Below are positions 8,923-18,824 of a DNA stretch of 26,248 nt, piece by piece; position 1 is the first letter of the stretch; each line of letters opens with the position of its first letter. The translations under genes and the position numbers were made by a program. The DNA is from Triparma columacea (taxonomy: Eukaryota; Sar; Bolidophyceae; Parmales; Triparmaceae), in contig BRYA01000371.1 in assembly GCA_030267965.1 (NCBI GenBank), positions 1 through 26,248 on the forward strand, in the 5' to 3' direction. Under the pieces are notes generated by a model. It was given only the letters and a program-made list of their open reading frames with translations, made no database searches and was not told the origin of the DNA.

Positions 8923-11900
8923 TTAAGCATTCTCCTCGAGCCTCTTCACCAAGACGGCCTTGACCCCCTTGATATCAAGGTCCCTCTTTTTGCACTCCTC
9001 TCTGAGCTCGGCAACCTTCATTTTCTTGAAGTCTACGACCTCCTCGTCCTCATCGTCATTCTCGGCCACCTCCTCGGAGAGCGCTCCCTCGCCATACTCC
9101 TCTAGCCTTTTAACCAAAACGGCCTTGACTCCCTTGGTATCAAGTCCCCTCTTGGTGCACTCAGCTTTGAGCTCCGCGACCTTGAGCTTCTTGAAGTCAA
9201 AAGTCTCCTCGACGACAACCTTCTTAGCAGCTGGCGCGTCTTCGACATCTCCCTCGACCTCGTCGATGCTCCTCTTGGCACTCGCTCCCCCAGCAACCGC
9301 CTCGTTGAGTCTCTTAACCAAGACAGCCTTGACTCCCTTGGTGTCAAGGTCCCTCTTGGTGCACTCCTCCCTGAGTTCCGCCACCTTGAGCTTAGAGAAA
9401 TCGGCGACCTCCTCAGGCTCGTCGACCTCCATCTCCTCCGAAGAGGATTCCTCTGCAGCTGATTCCTCGTCGATCACCACGACATAATCTCCGTCGTACT
9501 CTAGGGTGTCCTCCATGTCTTCTTCCTCGAATAGAATGGTGAGTTTGTTTTTGTTCTTGCCCCTGCCAACCTTGACGACTACTCCGTCGCTCCATCCCTC
9601 TCCTTCGTAGAAAACCTTGACTTTGTCTCCCTTGACGACCTTCCTGGCGGGGTCGGACGAATACTTGTCAAGTCCCGCCTCTGGAGAAGAGGTGTCGGAG
9701 GAAAGGACTGCGTCGACGGCAAGACCGAGGGCGAGACTCTTGTCTACCTCGACCTCCTTGACCTCAACCTCTTCGACCTCCTTGACCTCAACCTCTTCGA
9801 CCGCCTCGACCTCTTCAACCTCCTTGACCTCCTCGACCTCCTTGACCTCCTCGACCTCCTCGACCTCCTTGACATCCACCTCCATGTCGGCCACCTCCTC
9901 AGCCTCCTCGGCGATCTCAGTGTCATCCTCGTCATCTTCAGCGACGTCGTCAACCTCGACTTCGACCTTGGTAGCACTGACTTCCTGAGCCACGGCCTCC
10001 ACGTCATTCAAGAACTCGGCAACCTCGTCGGCCTCCTTCGCGGCCTCGACCACCTCGATCTCCTCGACCTCGACTTCGACCTCTTCGGTCGCACCGTAGC
10101 CGAACATGGTGTTAAGGCTCTCTCCTACATCTCCGGGGAGGCTCATTCTCTTCATGCTGGTCCTCCTCCCCTTGGCCTTCTTTTTGCTGATCTTGATGGC
10201 CTTCTCGTCCTCCATGACAACGCTGGTGGTTGTCTGGATTAGATCCACGAGGGAGCTGGCGACGATCTCTGGAGTGGTCTCGTCGCAGTCCATGAGCTTT
10301 TCAAGGCAGCCGTTCATGGACTTCATGGACTTGACGGTCTCCTCGCCCTCACCCTCTCCGAACAGAACGTTCAAGCTAGAGCCCATGTCGGCAGCGAGGC
10401 TGGCCCTCCTGGCCTCCTTGGTCTTCCTACCAGAGGCCATGGGGGCCCTAGGGGAAGCAAAAAGGCCGACGAGGGAGTCGGCCATATCGGCGGCCAGACT
10501 CATCCTCTTGCTGGTGTCTTTCTTGACGGACTTGGGTGCAACGATCTCGTCCTTGAGGTGGAACAGGTTCGTGAGGTCCTTGGCGATGTCGGCTGCGACA
10601 GTCTCGTTCTCCGCGGTGTTGGCATCCTTTTTGGCGCTCTTCTTGCAGCTCTTGATGAGCTTGGCAATGTTGCCTCCCATGCTCTGAACGATCTCCTCGA
10701 CCTGCGATGAGTAAAGCGAAGAGCGAAAAGGATTATGTGAGAACAGCGCCGTTTTCTTTCTATCCATTCCCCGGCGACTTTTCATCGTCTCACCTTCTCT
10801 TCGACCTCGGAGCCTTGCTTGGCGGAGATGTTGGCCATGGCCGTGTTGGTAAGAAGCTGGCAGAGGCTGCCGGCGACTGAAGAAGCAACAGCGGCGAGTT
10901 CGTCCTTCTCACTCTCCTCCTCAATGGCGTCCTCCTTAGGGTTGAGGATATCGCAGAGGGACTCAGTCATGGTGTTGGCAAGGCTCTGCCTCTTGGTAAC
11001 GACAGCCGTGGCGTCAACTTCCTCCTCGTCATTGGCGGCCCCCATGTCGGGCAAAGGAACATCCTCCTCATCGGCCATCTCTTCAGCCTCCTCCTCCTGG
11101 ATGGTCTCGACGTGGCCCCAGAACTCACTGACACCCTCGAGGTAAGCATCCAGAGCGTAGCCGTAGGCAGCCTTCTCGTCAACACCAGCCTTGACGGTGA
11201 AGTCCTTGGCATACTCGTCGATCAGCTCAATGTCCTCGGGCCTCTGGCTGAACATAGCCTCGAGGTCGTCCCCAAAGTTCTCGTCCTCCTCGGCACCGGC
11301 AGGGGTGGGGGGGACGACAGGAGTGGAAACAGATCCCTCCTCCGTCTCCTCGACCTGCGCCTCGACCTCCTTTTTAAGAGAAAGAATGCTAGCCCTGAGG
11401 TCGGCGGGGAGGGCACGGAAGGGCTTGAGGTCGGAGTCGGCGTCGACGACCAAACCTTCGTTGTTGGTGTTGGTCACGGTAACGCCGTCCGCGTAGGCGT
11501 CGAGCGCACACTCGAGAGCGACGGGCTTCCCCACGTCGACGACTCCCTCGACCTCCCTCGAGAAACTCTCGACCATGAGCCTATCGGAAACAAAGTCGAT
11601 CGCGGCATTCCTGACAGTACGAAGTTCGCCTGCTTTCCTGCTGACGATAGCCTGCCTGAGGGGCGTGGGGAGGGCCTTCTTAACCTTCATGGCGCTCTTG
11701 GCGGCGGGGGTGCGGGCAAGGCGAGCATTAATACTCTTACGGAGAGGTGTGGGAAGGGCGCTGGGGCGGGCCGGGGTGGACGGGGCGGCCTTGACGGCGG
11801 TTGACGGGAGAGGCACCGAGGCAGCTGCAGCCGTCATCGTGTTCAGCTTGGTCGGGGTGGCGCCGCAGGGGATCTTGGACTTATCAATGGTCTGGACCTT

Positions 11901-13334
11901 CTTGAGACCGAGGCTCCTCCTCCTCAAGGCGGTGATTGCCTTCTTGACGGGGGTCTGGAGGACTTTCTTGGGCTTGGTGTACATGGCGTTGGCCTTCCTG
12001 CCCACGGTGATAGCATTGCGAAGAGGGGAAGGAAGCTTCTTGGAAGGAACGACGGCCTTGAAACTGTCGATGACGGCGACGGTGGTTCCAATGGTGCGCT
12101 TACGAAGACCGGACTGGTCGAAAGTACGGATGGTCTTCTTCAAGGGGGTGTTGAGGACCTTGGGAGGAGGGGGGGGGAGAGCCCTGGGGGCAGCGCTGGT
12201 GATGCTCTTCTTTATAGGAGTAGGGAGCGACATGGTAGGGACGAGGGCCTGCACGGGCGCCTCAACGGGAGCCTCAACGGGAGCCTCAACGGGAGCCTCA
12301 ACGGGAGCCTCAACGGGAGCCTCAACTGGAGCCTCAACGGGAGCCTCGACAGGAGCCTCGACGGGAGCCTCGACAGGAGCCTCGACGGGAGCCTCAACTG
12401 GAGCCTCAACGGGAGCCTCGACAGGAGCCTCGACGGGAGCCTCGACAGGAGCCTCGACGGGAGCCTCAACGACGGGGACCTCAACGGGAGCCTCAATGGG
12501 AGCCTCGACAGGAGCCTCGACGGGAGCCTCAACGACGGGGACCTCAACTGGAGCCTCGACAGGCGCCTCAACAGGAGCCTTCACAGGAGCAGCAACGGGT
12601 GCCTTCATCTGTGAAGGGCTAGAAGGAGCGGTTTCTTTGACTGTGGGCAGCTTGGGCTTCATCATGGGCACGGTTACCCTAACGAATTTGCTCAAATCCT
12701 GGGTAGCATCGCCGTCAAGACTTTTGTTGACGAGAGCGGCAGAGTTCTCATCACCGCCAGCCTCGAAGCCTTCGAGGTTTGGGGTCTTGCCCCCCTGATA
12801 CTCAAAGCGGAAACTGCGGTCTCCGAAGGTGATCTTATCGCCGTGCTTGATGACGGTCTTGCCCTTGATCCCAATGTTGTTGACAGTGGTGGTGTTGACT
12901 GAAGAATGGTCAACGATCGTCACAAGCTTGGTCTTCTTGTCCACAGCGAGGGTAGCATGGCGCCTGGATACAGTGGGGAGCTGCACCCTAATGTCGCAGT
13001 CCTCATGGCTGGAGTGGGATTGGAGGGGTGAGCGGGTCAGTCGGGGGGAGGAGTAAGAGATGGGCTGAAAAGATAAATTTTACTGCGAATATGGAAACAA
13101 TCGTCTAACAAGATCAATAAGTAGTACTTAAATCCCCCCTTTGTCTCGCCACGTCTCAATAAAAGTACATATGAAGCTAGATTTTAGGAAGCAAAAGAAG
13201 GTCAATCAATCGAACTCATCCTCCTCTATCACTTACCGTCCTACAAGCAGGCCCTCCTTCTCGACATCCCAGTCAAGCCTCGCACCATCCTTTCCACTCC
13301 TCTTGATGACAGTAATGCGTCCTACAAGGTCCAT
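8923..13334 (-). CDS. Ki-67-like FHA / repeat / Tudor-like / triple-SAP chromosomal protein
   Basis: Three exons: 13334-13237, 13008-10794 and 10701-8923 (1363 aa). The introns are 228 bp and 92 bp, and both junctions keep frame. The FHA domain spans residues ~1-102, with ITVIKRSGKDG, GRHEDCDIR, LPTVSRRHA and KHGDKITFGDRSFRFEY; the order and wording are close to the FHA of Ki-67. Residues ~168-287 are an EAPV tract. About 290-575 holds seven LPTPLRKxI-type repeats, six with [ST]Px[KR]. About 705-972 holds about eight SLAxDMxxSLxxLF repeats, several preceded by RxS. A Val/Glu/Lys tract follows (~975-1110), then a Tudor-like module (~1125-1182, VVKGDKVKVFYEGEGWSDG). Three SAP DNA-binding domains start at 1205, 1273 and 1328. 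The likely site is chromatin or the mitotic chromosome surface. The domain calls are firm; the Ki-67 analogy is inference. Confidence 0.85.
9750..9885. repeat. Imperfect 6-bp-phased repeat encoding VEEV/KEVEE
   Basis: On the + strand GACCTC, TTGACCTC and CTCGACCTC words alternate for about 130 bp. On the coding minus strand they give runs of VEEVKEVEEV in the FHA/SAP protein. The repeat stays in frame, so length changes in multiples of three residues are likely between strains. Confidence 0.75.
10702..10793 (-). repeat. FHA/SAP gene intron 2, inverted-repeat intron
   Basis: A 92-bp GT-AG intron. On the + strand, positions 10704-10719 read GCGATGAGTAAAGCGA, just inside the 3' splice site. The other end (reverse strand) begins gtgagaCGATGAAAAGTCGCC, which resembles it, so the ends are roughly inverted copies. 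The 15-mer CGATGAGTAAAGCGA differs at one base from 15955-15969 in a TBC1D31 intron. Confidence 0.55.
12241..12600. repeat. 12-bp coding minisatellite (EAPV) with 72-bp higher-order unit
   Basis: The basic unit is GCCTCAACGGGA and variants on the + strand, coding APVE on the minus strand. Within it, 12321-12392 and 12393-12464 appear to be identical 72-bp blocks of six units each, set apart by the ACTGG variant at their start. A second period of 63 bp joins two AACGACGGGG interruptions (12468 and 12531), which code VEVPVV. Nested periods show recent unequal exchange or slippage under pressure to keep frame. Confidence 0.85.
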
Positions 13335-13628
13335 CGTACGACAAAATTCACTTCTCTTTTGGATTACAAATTGGTGCTTTGAGGGGAACAGGGATTTGAA
13401 CGCGACAACCTATTAGAAGCATCCAGGGTGCGTAGTATTTGATTTTTGTCATCTCTTTCCAAACAATCTATTTCAAAATAGCTCGTCTGAAGCTCCAGAC
13501 GTACAATGTGGGCGTTTCAGGTTAAACTTGCCCCCCCCCTCATCCGAAATCGGGGTGAAGGACTTGCTTTTCCCTACTCTGAGCTAACCACTTTGGCTAA
13601 CTCCGCGCTTCTCTCGCAACAGGTTGTA
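13335..13628. promoter_or_regulatory. Divergent promoter, FHA/SAP gene / TBC1D31
   Basis: 294 bp separate the two start codons. Positions 13486-13503 form a near-palindrome, CGTCTGAAGCTCCAGACG, with 6-bp arms, a plausible factor site. A splice-acceptor-like CTCGCAACAG ends at 13622, seven bases before the TBC1D31 ATG, so a 5' leader intron is possible. ATG TGG GCG TTT CAG at 13506-13520 is followed by gttaaa and could be a short upstream exon in the same frame. Confidence 0.5.
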
Positions 13629-16600
13629 ATGTCTCCCCCCACCATCCCGATACGAAAGAGCGCGGGACGAATTTGGACCGAAAAGCCTGAGGTTTCAAGC
13701 GATGGTCTTCTCTCCACTTTTGTCTTCACTTCCACTGACGGAGAGAGCCGCTCGAACGTTCACGGTTTCACAAAAACGTCGTTCGCTCTCGGTAGCAAGG
13801 CGTCTTTTTCTGCGTCTGATTCGAGGGGCGCAATTTGGACGGTGAGAGTTGGTGGGGGGAAGGCGGTCACTGTATTGGTACCCATCCCCACAGTGCCCTA
13901 ACCCTATCCCGTCTCCCACTTACCCTACCCATCCCTCTACCCCAGTTCTCCCCCCCCTCGAACAGCTTCAAGCGAGTCTCTGCTCCGTCCTCTGATGGGG
14001 CAGTTTCCCGAACTTTGGGACCCGCGACTTCCCTCACGTACCGCCCTCCTTCCTCCTCCACGCTTCTTACCGGCCACAGCAATGGCTCGATAACTCGCAT
14101 AATTAATGGCGAGCAGACTGAGTTCCGAACTTCCGTCCACCAGCACCCTGTCAGGTACATTTCTTCCTCCTCTTCCATCGTGCTTTCCGTCTCGCAGGAC
14201 AAGGCCGTGGTTTGGCGCGATGACGGAGAGAAGCTCAAGGTTTCTCGCTCCATGCCCGGCGACTTTCGTTGCGGCAGGACCCTTTCATCGCCGAATTCGA
14301 CAGAGGTTGGTCTGCTTTTCTCCGACTCTTCCATTGCCTGCTACGATGCCGACTGCTTCGCCATGACGCGGCAGTACACCCTCCCGGCGGTGGAGGGCGA
14401 CGCGGCACTGTCGTCCTTCGATGTGTCTCCTGACGGAAAGTTCTTGGTCGCGGCTGGCAACAATGCCATGTTGTACTTGTGGGATCTGTCTTCTGACGTC
14501 CTCATGTACATCGCTGAGATGCCCCCGTCTGCGTCTGCGGTCGTTCAGCTTGAATACGCTAAGTCCTACTCGTCGGGTGTCCCCCTCCTCTATGTGCTGG
14601 GAGATGACGGGCGAATCCTAGCCCTCGATTTCAACCCCTCCGGCTGCAAGGTTGTGTTTGAAATTTTCTCCCCCTCTGAGGCCCTCGTTCACTTCAGCCT
14701 CGACCGCCCTTCCAAGTACCTTGCCGCTTCGACCTCGACGGGCTCGCTCAGGCTCTACGATCTTGCGGTCTCCAAGTCTACCGCGGTTGCCGTGGAGGAT
14801 GCCCGCCGCAGGATGGGAATGCCGGCAGACCAAATCGTGATGAGCCTCCACACCCGCTCACCTTTCCTCTCTAACAACTCGTCGAACTTCCCCCCCCGCC
14901 CCCCTGCTGCCGTTTGGAGCTCCCACGCGGACCCTGGAAGCCACGCCAAGGAGCTCGTTGGAGAGGTCAAGTCGGACCTCATCGAGAACGTCTTCGGTGC
15001 AGCGAACAAGAACTCTAAGGCCGAGAGCACCAAGAAGAAGAATGAGAAGGCCGGGCGCGACGCCCTCATGCGCGCGACTATGGACTACGACTCGACAATT
15101 CCACAAACTGCCAAGAATTCGGGAAGGTGGGAGCCCCTTTACAGGCTCGCAAGGTGAGATTAGTGGGGTGTGGGGAGGAGCGAAGTGAGGTCACGACATC
15201 GAAGTGTTAAAGTCATCACCCCATCCAACTCACTTCGTTCCTGCTTTGCTTCTCCACAGGCTTGACCCTAGCCAGTCTCGCCTCAACACGCGCAAGCTCA
15301 GGACACTCCTGGACTCCTACGGGGAGTACCCCAGCAAGTACCGCTTGCTGTGCTGGAGGTTCTTGCTTCAACTTCCTGGGAACCACGATGCTTTCGCTAT
15401 GCTTGCCAACAAGGACATCCACCCTGCCTTTGGTGGCTTGAAGGATCGCTACCCGCTGAAGAACCAGCGCATTTTCAAAAAACTACAGGCCGTGCTGAGC
15501 GCCCTCGCGCACTGGAGCCCTGTCTTCGGGGAGGCCGAGTTCGTGCCTGCCCTTGCGTACCCTTTCGTCTCTCTCTTCCAGGTCGACGACCTCGCAGCCT
15601 TTGAGACTGTCATGGCGGTACTCCTCCACTGGGGAGGGACCTGGTTGACGACTTTCCCACACCCTCCCATCCCCATCCTCAACACGATAGAGCAGATTAT
15701 CCACTCTCACGATCCCAAGCTCATGAGCCATCTCGTGAGCCTCCAGGTCTCTTCTGCCACGTATGCCTGGAGCCTGCTTAGGAGCGTCTTCACCGAAGTC
15801 CTCAACAAGGGTGAATGGCTGCGCCTCTGGGACCACCTTTTCACCAACAGCCATGATCCCACCCTCCTACTCTGCGCCGTCGCGGCGTACAGCATCTACA
15901 ACAGGAACGCGATCATCCCTGCGAAGAGCAAAGAAGAGGTGAGATGGGACGGAAGCGACGAGTAAAGCGAGTTGAAAGGACATTTCAATAATGTGTCGCC
16001 CCCATATGCCACAGTACACTTACGTAACATGCAATCGTTTCGCTCGTGACTTTCGCGCTCGCTTCGCTTGTCACAGGTCGAGCCTTTCTACCACAGGCAG
16101 AACCCAATCAACATGAGCGACTTCTTGCTTCTCATGTACGAGCTCAGGAGGAAGACCCCGACTTCTGTCCTCCCCAAGGCCGGATTTGGGCTGCTGGGCG
16201 AGGACGTCGACGACAACAACGCCTCGCCAGACAAGCTCTCCAAGGAGGGCAGGGAGGCCGAGGAGGGCGGAAACGTCCTCGGGAGCGTCCTGTCGGCTCC
16301 CGACACCCCCTGGCCGCTACCCAGGGGCATGTACCCCGCCTTCCACGGCTACCCCAAGTTCGTCGTCGACTTCCAGATCGCGGAGAGGCAGCGCCTGGCG
16401 GCGGAGGAGGAAGAGGTCAGGAGGAAGAGGAGGCTCCTGGAGGCCCTCGGCGACCGCGCTCGCGGGCTCGCGAACGAGGAGGAGGCGTGGCAGAAACAGC
16501 AGGAGGTCCTGGTGCAGGCGGAGGAGATGAGGAGGAAGACCGCAGAGGAGGCTGAGAGGAAGAGGCTGGAGGAGGAGAAGAGGCTGGATGATCTGAGCAG

Positions 16601-17958
16601 GGAGAGGAGGCTGGCGCAGATCGAACACATGGAGGAGGCGGCGAGGAAGGCCATGAAGAGCTCAGAGAACCTGAGGGTGGCGGAGACCAAGAGGTGAGCG
16701 CGATGAGCGAGATGAGCGAGCGAAGGCGGTTCATTGGTTGCTTTCTCGTCCCTTATTCTTGTTTCTCGGCACCCTTATCCTAACCATCTTTGCACCTCAC
16801 ATTTCCGCTCGTCTTAGGATCGATGACGAGATGGATCGCATTTCCCAGAAGAGCGAGTACGTCCTCAAGCAACGGATGGAGGAGGAGGCCTTGCTGAACC
16901 TCGAGAACCAAGCGAGCCAGAGGATCAGGGCCTTACAGAGCACCCGCTCGGAGGAGGAGAGGCTCAGGGAGCTCAGGAGCGAGCTCAAGGCAAAGGAGGA
17001 CAAAATGCTCCTGGACGACAGGCTCCTCATGGACAGGCTCAAGGTCGAGGACGAGGAGAGGAGGCTGGCGGCGGAGCTGGAGAGGGCTAAGAGGGACAAG
17101 ATGGCTAATATGAGGGAGGGGATGAAGACGCAGCAGGAGATCAACACCAAGTTCGTCAAGGGGGCGGCGGAGAGGGAGGCCAAGCTCGCGGAGATTGAGA
17201 GGGAGAGGAGGCTCAGGCACCTGGCCGAGGACGAGGCCCGCCGGAAGGCCGAGGAGCTGGAGCTCATCGAGAAGCAAGCTGAGATCGAGAAGCAGCAGGA
17301 GGTCGCGGACATGGAGCAACTCATCAGGGACGCTCGGAGCTGGAGGACGCAGCAGGCGAGCGAGAGGATGGGCATGATCGAGGAGGAACGCCGCCGGTAC
17401 CTCCTAGAGAGCGAGGTCAGGGAGAAGAGGCTCGAGGAGATATCCAGGCTGGGCAAGAGGAGGGAGTACGAGAAGAGCATGGTCGACCAGCAGCAGGACG
17501 AGATCTCGAAGACGCTTGAAGAGGAGAAGATAATGCAGCAGGCGTTGCTAACGATGGAGCAGGACAGGGTCAGGGACAGGCTCCACGAGCTCAGGATCAC
17601 GCTGCAGGAGGACGAGAGGAAGGAGAGGTCAAAGTTCCAGCAGGCGTTGCAGGGGGCGGAGGAGAGGATCGTAAGCGAGGAGAGGAGGAGGTTCATCCAG
17701 ATTAGGGAGGAGCTAAGAGGAAGGGCACAAGAGCAGGAGAGGGAGATCGCAGAGGCACACGAGATGAGGATGAGGAAACTTGCGGAGGAACAGAAGGAGG
17801 AGATGGACAGGATCAAGGGGATGATCAGGAAGAAGGTACAGATGCAGGAGGCGCAAAGCCTGGCGACCAAATACACCGACAAGGGGGAGGGGGGAGGGGA
17901 GGAGGAAAGCGTACTGGAGAGAGCGAAGAAAACTCTTGACAGGGTTGAGGGGAAGTAG
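13629..17958 (+). CDS. TBC1D31: TBC1D31/WDR67-like WD40-TBC-coiled-coil protein
   Basis: Five exons: 13629-13841, 13946-15153, 15260-15938, 16077-16693 and 16818-17958 (1285 aa), all in frame. The N-terminus (IRKSAGRIWTEKP) aligns with the start of animal TBC1D31. Residues ~30-370 are WD40-like (VSQDKAVVWRDDGEKL, LVAAGNNAMLYLWDLSS). The TBC-like region spans about 475-740 (YGEYPSKYRLLCWRFLLQLP, LSALAHWSPVFGE, YAWSLLRSVFTEVL, YPKFVVDFQ). I see no IxxDxxR arginine-finger or YxQ motif, so it is probably not an active Rab GAP. From ~760 to the end it is highly charged coiled coil. Animal TBC1D31 acts at centriolar satellites and the ciliary base, so this gene suggests a flagellated or centriole-bearing stage. 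Introns 2-4 carry the shared inverted-repeat motif. Confidence 0.9.
15154..15259 (+). repeat. TBC1D31 intron 2, 14-bp hairpin arms
   Basis: A 106-bp GT-AG intron. AGGAGCGAAGTGAG (15176-15189) can pair with CTCACTTCGTTCCT (15229-15242). All 14 positions pair if one G-U is allowed, leaving a 39-nt loop. This brings the two splice sites together. Confidence 0.6.
15939..16076 (+). repeat. TBC1D31 intron 3, shared intron motif
   Basis: A 138-bp GT-AG intron. GAAGCGACGAGTAAAGCG (15952-15969) is near the donor. The 3' end has TTTCGCGCTCGCTTCGCTTGTCAC (16051-16074), a partial complement. The 18-mer matches the reverse complement of 25375-25392, an intron of the oxygenase gene, at 16 of 18 positions. 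Confidence 0.6.
16694..16817 (+). repeat. TBC1D31 intron 4, related motif
   Basis: A 124-bp GT-AG intron. It starts gtgagcGCGATGAGCGAGATGAGCGAGCGAAGG, with two copies of GATGAGCGA, and ends TTTCCGCTCGTCTTAG. The 5' words resemble the CGAYGAGTAAAGCGA motif of the other introns, but the match is weaker and the end complementarity is short. Confidence 0.4.
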
Positions 17959-18158
17959 AGGGAGGGAGAGGGAAGGGGGGGGTGGGGGGAGTAGAGGAGT
18001 AGAAGTTACAATAAAGGGGGTGCGTTTTGAAATAAATAGGGAAGTGGAGAGATTTGAAACTCTTTTGATAATGTAACAAAGAGGGAGCAGTGGGAGCAGT
18101 CACTTTCACTCTCATCCTCCCCCGCACCCACCCACGAGTAGCATATTTGTCGTTTTAT
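17959..18158. other. Convergent 3' spacer, TBC1D31 / RPB6
   Basis: A 200-bp spacer. AATAAA at 18010-18015 is a candidate polyadenylation signal for TBC1D31. TTTATT at 18154-18159 gives AATAAA on the minus strand, overlapping the RPB6 stop. No gene is seen. Confidence 0.45.
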
Positions 18159-18824
18159 TCAGTCCACGATAAGCTCATCAATACTCCAGTCCTCGCTGCT
18201 TCCGTCAGGCAGGTACCTCCTAATAATGATAGGTATCTTCCTCTCCCTAAGCTCCTTCATGGCGATCTTAAGGGGGTCAGTCTCGCCCTCGAGGTCGACC
18301 ATTACGGGGGCGTTCATTGAGATCTGGAGAGCACGGGTACCGAGCACGCGGGCGCGCTCGTATTTCGTTAGGAACTGGGTTGTGATCCTGGGGGGTTTTG
18401 GGGGGAGGAAAAGGAAGGGGTTAGGGTTTGTGGGGGGGAGGGGGGAATGGGGGCATCCTCCATGAATGAGGGCATCCTTCATCTATGAGGGCATCCATTC
18501 AGGCATCCATTCAGGCATCCTCCTCCTCCTCCATTGATGAGGGCATCCTCTAAATATGCCCAACGTAATACACATAACTCACCTCTCACTTGCAGGTGTT
18601 ATAATCCCATTATTCTCATGTGCATCAATAAGATCAATACCAGTGTTAGCAATACCCTCATCAACCTCATCATCCTCATCACCCCCCGTACCAAGTTCTA
18701 CCTCATGTCCTTCATTTGCCATATCAAATCCTTCTGAGTGAGTATCAACGTCATCGTCCTCATTGTATGTTCCACCGTTGTGGTTGAAGTTGTTGTAATT
18801 CCCATTTCCTTCATCGTCTGACAT
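18159..18824 (-). CDS. RPB6: RNA polymerase I/II/III shared subunit RPB6
   Basis: Two exons, 18824-18583 and 18387-18159 (156 aa), with a 195-bp phase-2 intron (gtgagt..ccag). The C-terminal ~75 residues are the near-invariant omega-type fold of RPB6: [55 protein letters not shown] and EDW. The N-terminal ~80 residues (starting MSDDEGNGN) are acidic and Asn/Gly-rich, as is usual for this subunit. RPB6 sits next to the clamp of all three nuclear RNA polymerases and helps assemble the largest subunit. The intron falls exactly between the acidic tail and the conserved core. Confidence 0.95.
18448..18550. repeat. GGCATCC satellite inside RPB6 intron
   Basis: GGCATCC occurs six times at 18452, 18471, 18490, 18502, 18514 and 18542. 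The spacings are 19, 19, 12, 12 and 28 bp, and the copies are linked by CATGAATGAG, CATCTATGAG and CATTCA variants. It fills much of the intron and explains why that intron is longer than most others here. Confidence 0.75.

Noticed and set aside
8923..10785. SAP-domain ORF and FHA ORF as two genes
   Set aside because: The apparent start of one and stop of the other both lie in a 92-bp GT-AG intron (10702-10793) with in-frame flanks, and the SLAxDM repeats continue across it.
12241..12600. CRISPR-like array
   Set aside because: The repeats are 12-bp, contiguous, without spacers, and translate as EAPV within a coding exon of a eukaryotic gene.
11575..12798. Long + strand ORF of about 400 codons rich in GAST
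   Set aside because: It is the antisense reading of the EAPV minisatellite and its flanks. A 12-bp repeat keeps several frames open.
13375..13430. tRNA-Arg(UCU)-like 3' half on the minus strand
   Set aside because: There is a CTTCTAA loop and a GTTCAAATCC T-loop, but the T stem has two mismatches and no matching 5' half or acceptor strand was found on either side.
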